Source of the DNA: Ginsengibacter hankyongi
GTDB lineage: Bacteria > Bacteroidota > Bacteroidia > Chitinophagales > Chitinophagaceae
Length of the DNA: 64,000 nt
Direction of reading: 5' to 3'
Assembly (NCBI RefSeq): GCF_008710285.1
Contig: NZ_VYQF01000006.1
Coordinates: 124,001-188,000, forward strand
The notes under the pieces are model-generated. The model saw nothing but the letters and a program-made list of their open reading frames with translations, ran no database searches and was not told where the DNA came from. Every line of letters starts with the position of its first letter. The first letter of the stretch is position 1. Shown piece after piece: positions 63,340 to 64,000 of this stretch. The position numbers and the translations under genes were made by a program.

Positions 63340-64000
63340 ATGAAAAATATTTTAATTATTGCTTTTGCATTTCTAATGTTATCTATATCGGCTAATGCAC
63401 AGGTTAAGATGCCTGCTCCAAGCCCTACCCAAACGATTATACAGGATTTTGGTCTTGGCCAAATTGAATTAACTTATAGCCGTCCGGGAATAAAAGGTCG
63501 CCCCGTATTTGGTGACAACAGCGAACTGGTTCCATTGGGCAAACCCTGGAGAACCGGCGCTAATGCTGCTACAAAAATTCATTTCAGCGATAATGTAACA
63601 ATTGGTAATACACCACTCGATTCAGGAACATATGTTATTTATACGGTTCCTAACAAAACTAAATGGGATGTAGTATTTAGCAAAGGAACGGCTTACCCGG
63701 GCTCTGAAGGATTTAAGGAAAGTGATGATGTTTTGCATTATAAAGCTCCTGTAAACATTTCAAAGGAAAGGTTTGAAACATTTACCATGCAATTTTCAAA
63801 TTTAAAAAATGAGAGCTGCGAATTACATTTAAGATGGGCCAATACCGATGTATTTGTTCCGATAAAAACAAACATTAAAGAGCGTATACGCCAACAGTTA
63901 GAAACCGCATTGCAAGGCGATAAAAAACCCTATTACCCGGCGGCTAATTTTTATTTCGAGTATGATAAAAATTATAAAAAAGCTTTGGAATATATTAATA
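63340..64000 (+). CDS. DUF2911-domain protein (partial, runs off window end)
   Basis: 220 residues visible. Signal peptide MKNILIIAFAFLMLSISANA. DUF2911 core: GLGQIELTYSRPGIKGRPVF, PLGKPWRTGANAATKIHFSD, SGTYVIYTVPNKTKWDVVFS and CELHLRWANTDVFVPI. A TPR-like tail begins (YYPAANFYFEYDKNYKKALE) when the sequence ends. Periplasmic, function unknown; common in Bacteroidota. Confidence 0.88.
   Translation, partial: MKNILIIAFAFLMLSISANAQVKMPAPSPTQTIIQDFGLGQIELTYSRPGIKGRPVFGDNSELVPLGKPWRTGANAATKIHFSDNVTIGNTPLDSGTYVIYTVPNKTKWDVVFSKGTAYPGSEGFKESDDVLHYKAPVNISKERFETFTMQFSNLKNESCELHLRWANTDVFVPIKTNIKERIRQQLETALQGDKKPYYPAANFYFEYDKNYKKALEYIN

Overview
The window looks like a chromosomal segment of a member of the Bacteroidota, most probably a Chitinophagaceae-type soil or plant-associated organism. 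Supporting signs are an AT-rich genome, a SusC/SusD pair, a two-domain NagB tail, LytS/LytTR pairs, TAnnTTTG promoter boxes and an IS4 remnant of Bacteroidota type. This assignment is inference from gene content; no rRNA or tRNA gene is visible.

Layout. 1-6602: the end of nagB, then a heavy-metal RND efflux operon (small acidic exported protein, CusC-, CusB- and CusA-type genes). 6623-14145: rmuC, a 1270-residue AsmA-like protein, a broken methyltransferase and an unknown exported protein. 14434-18564: OsmC, a double-ACT protein diverging from an ArsR-type regulator, small unknown genes and a flavin amine oxidase flanked by copies of a dispersed repeat. 18870-34392: a sugar/sugar-acid utilisation locus with GH10 xylanase, FAH-family protein, IlvD/Edd dehydratase, a collapsed aldehyde dehydrogenase pseudogene, SusD, SusC, AraC regulator, FGGY kinase, BASS transporter, exported RraA-like protein and a Tat-exported enolase-superfamily enzyme. 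34572-41954: an accessory zone in which single small genes or gene fragments alternate with copies of a ~250-300 bp intergenic repeat. 42258-42477: five 44-bp tandem repeats. 42779-50437: FN3 protein, NarL-type regulator, DUF421 protein, lipoprotein, then a two-sensor/one-regulator LytS-LytTR operon in which the first sensor is frameshifted. 50538-57788: esterase, ATP-grasp, YbdK-type ligase, glutamine amidotransferase and a second ligase-like gene, a candidate small-molecule pathway interrupted by SnoaL and SDR genes. 57925-64000: ECF sigma/anti-sigma pair, two glycosyltransferases, sucC and a DUF2911 protein running off the end.

How the genes fit together. The 18.9-34.4 kb locus reads as import of xylan-derived oligosaccharides plus dehydration of pentonic or hexonic acids towards 2-oxoglutarate. 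The gene expected for the last step, 2-oxoglutarate semialdehyde dehydrogenase, survives only as fused N- and C-terminal scraps. The 34.5-42 kb zone resembles a gene-cassette array. Its repeat has a module ending in GTGTCTCAGCGG (minus-strand sense), a second conserved module, and then imperfect palindromes with TAACG...CGTTA ends just before the next gene. Two unrelated genes, a nucleotidyltransferase and a transposase, are cut off exactly at the GTGTCTCAGCGG end. No integrase is present in the window, so the mobility mechanism is a hypothesis. The ATP-grasp/YbdK/GATase cluster is the other candidate for undescribed biochemistry.
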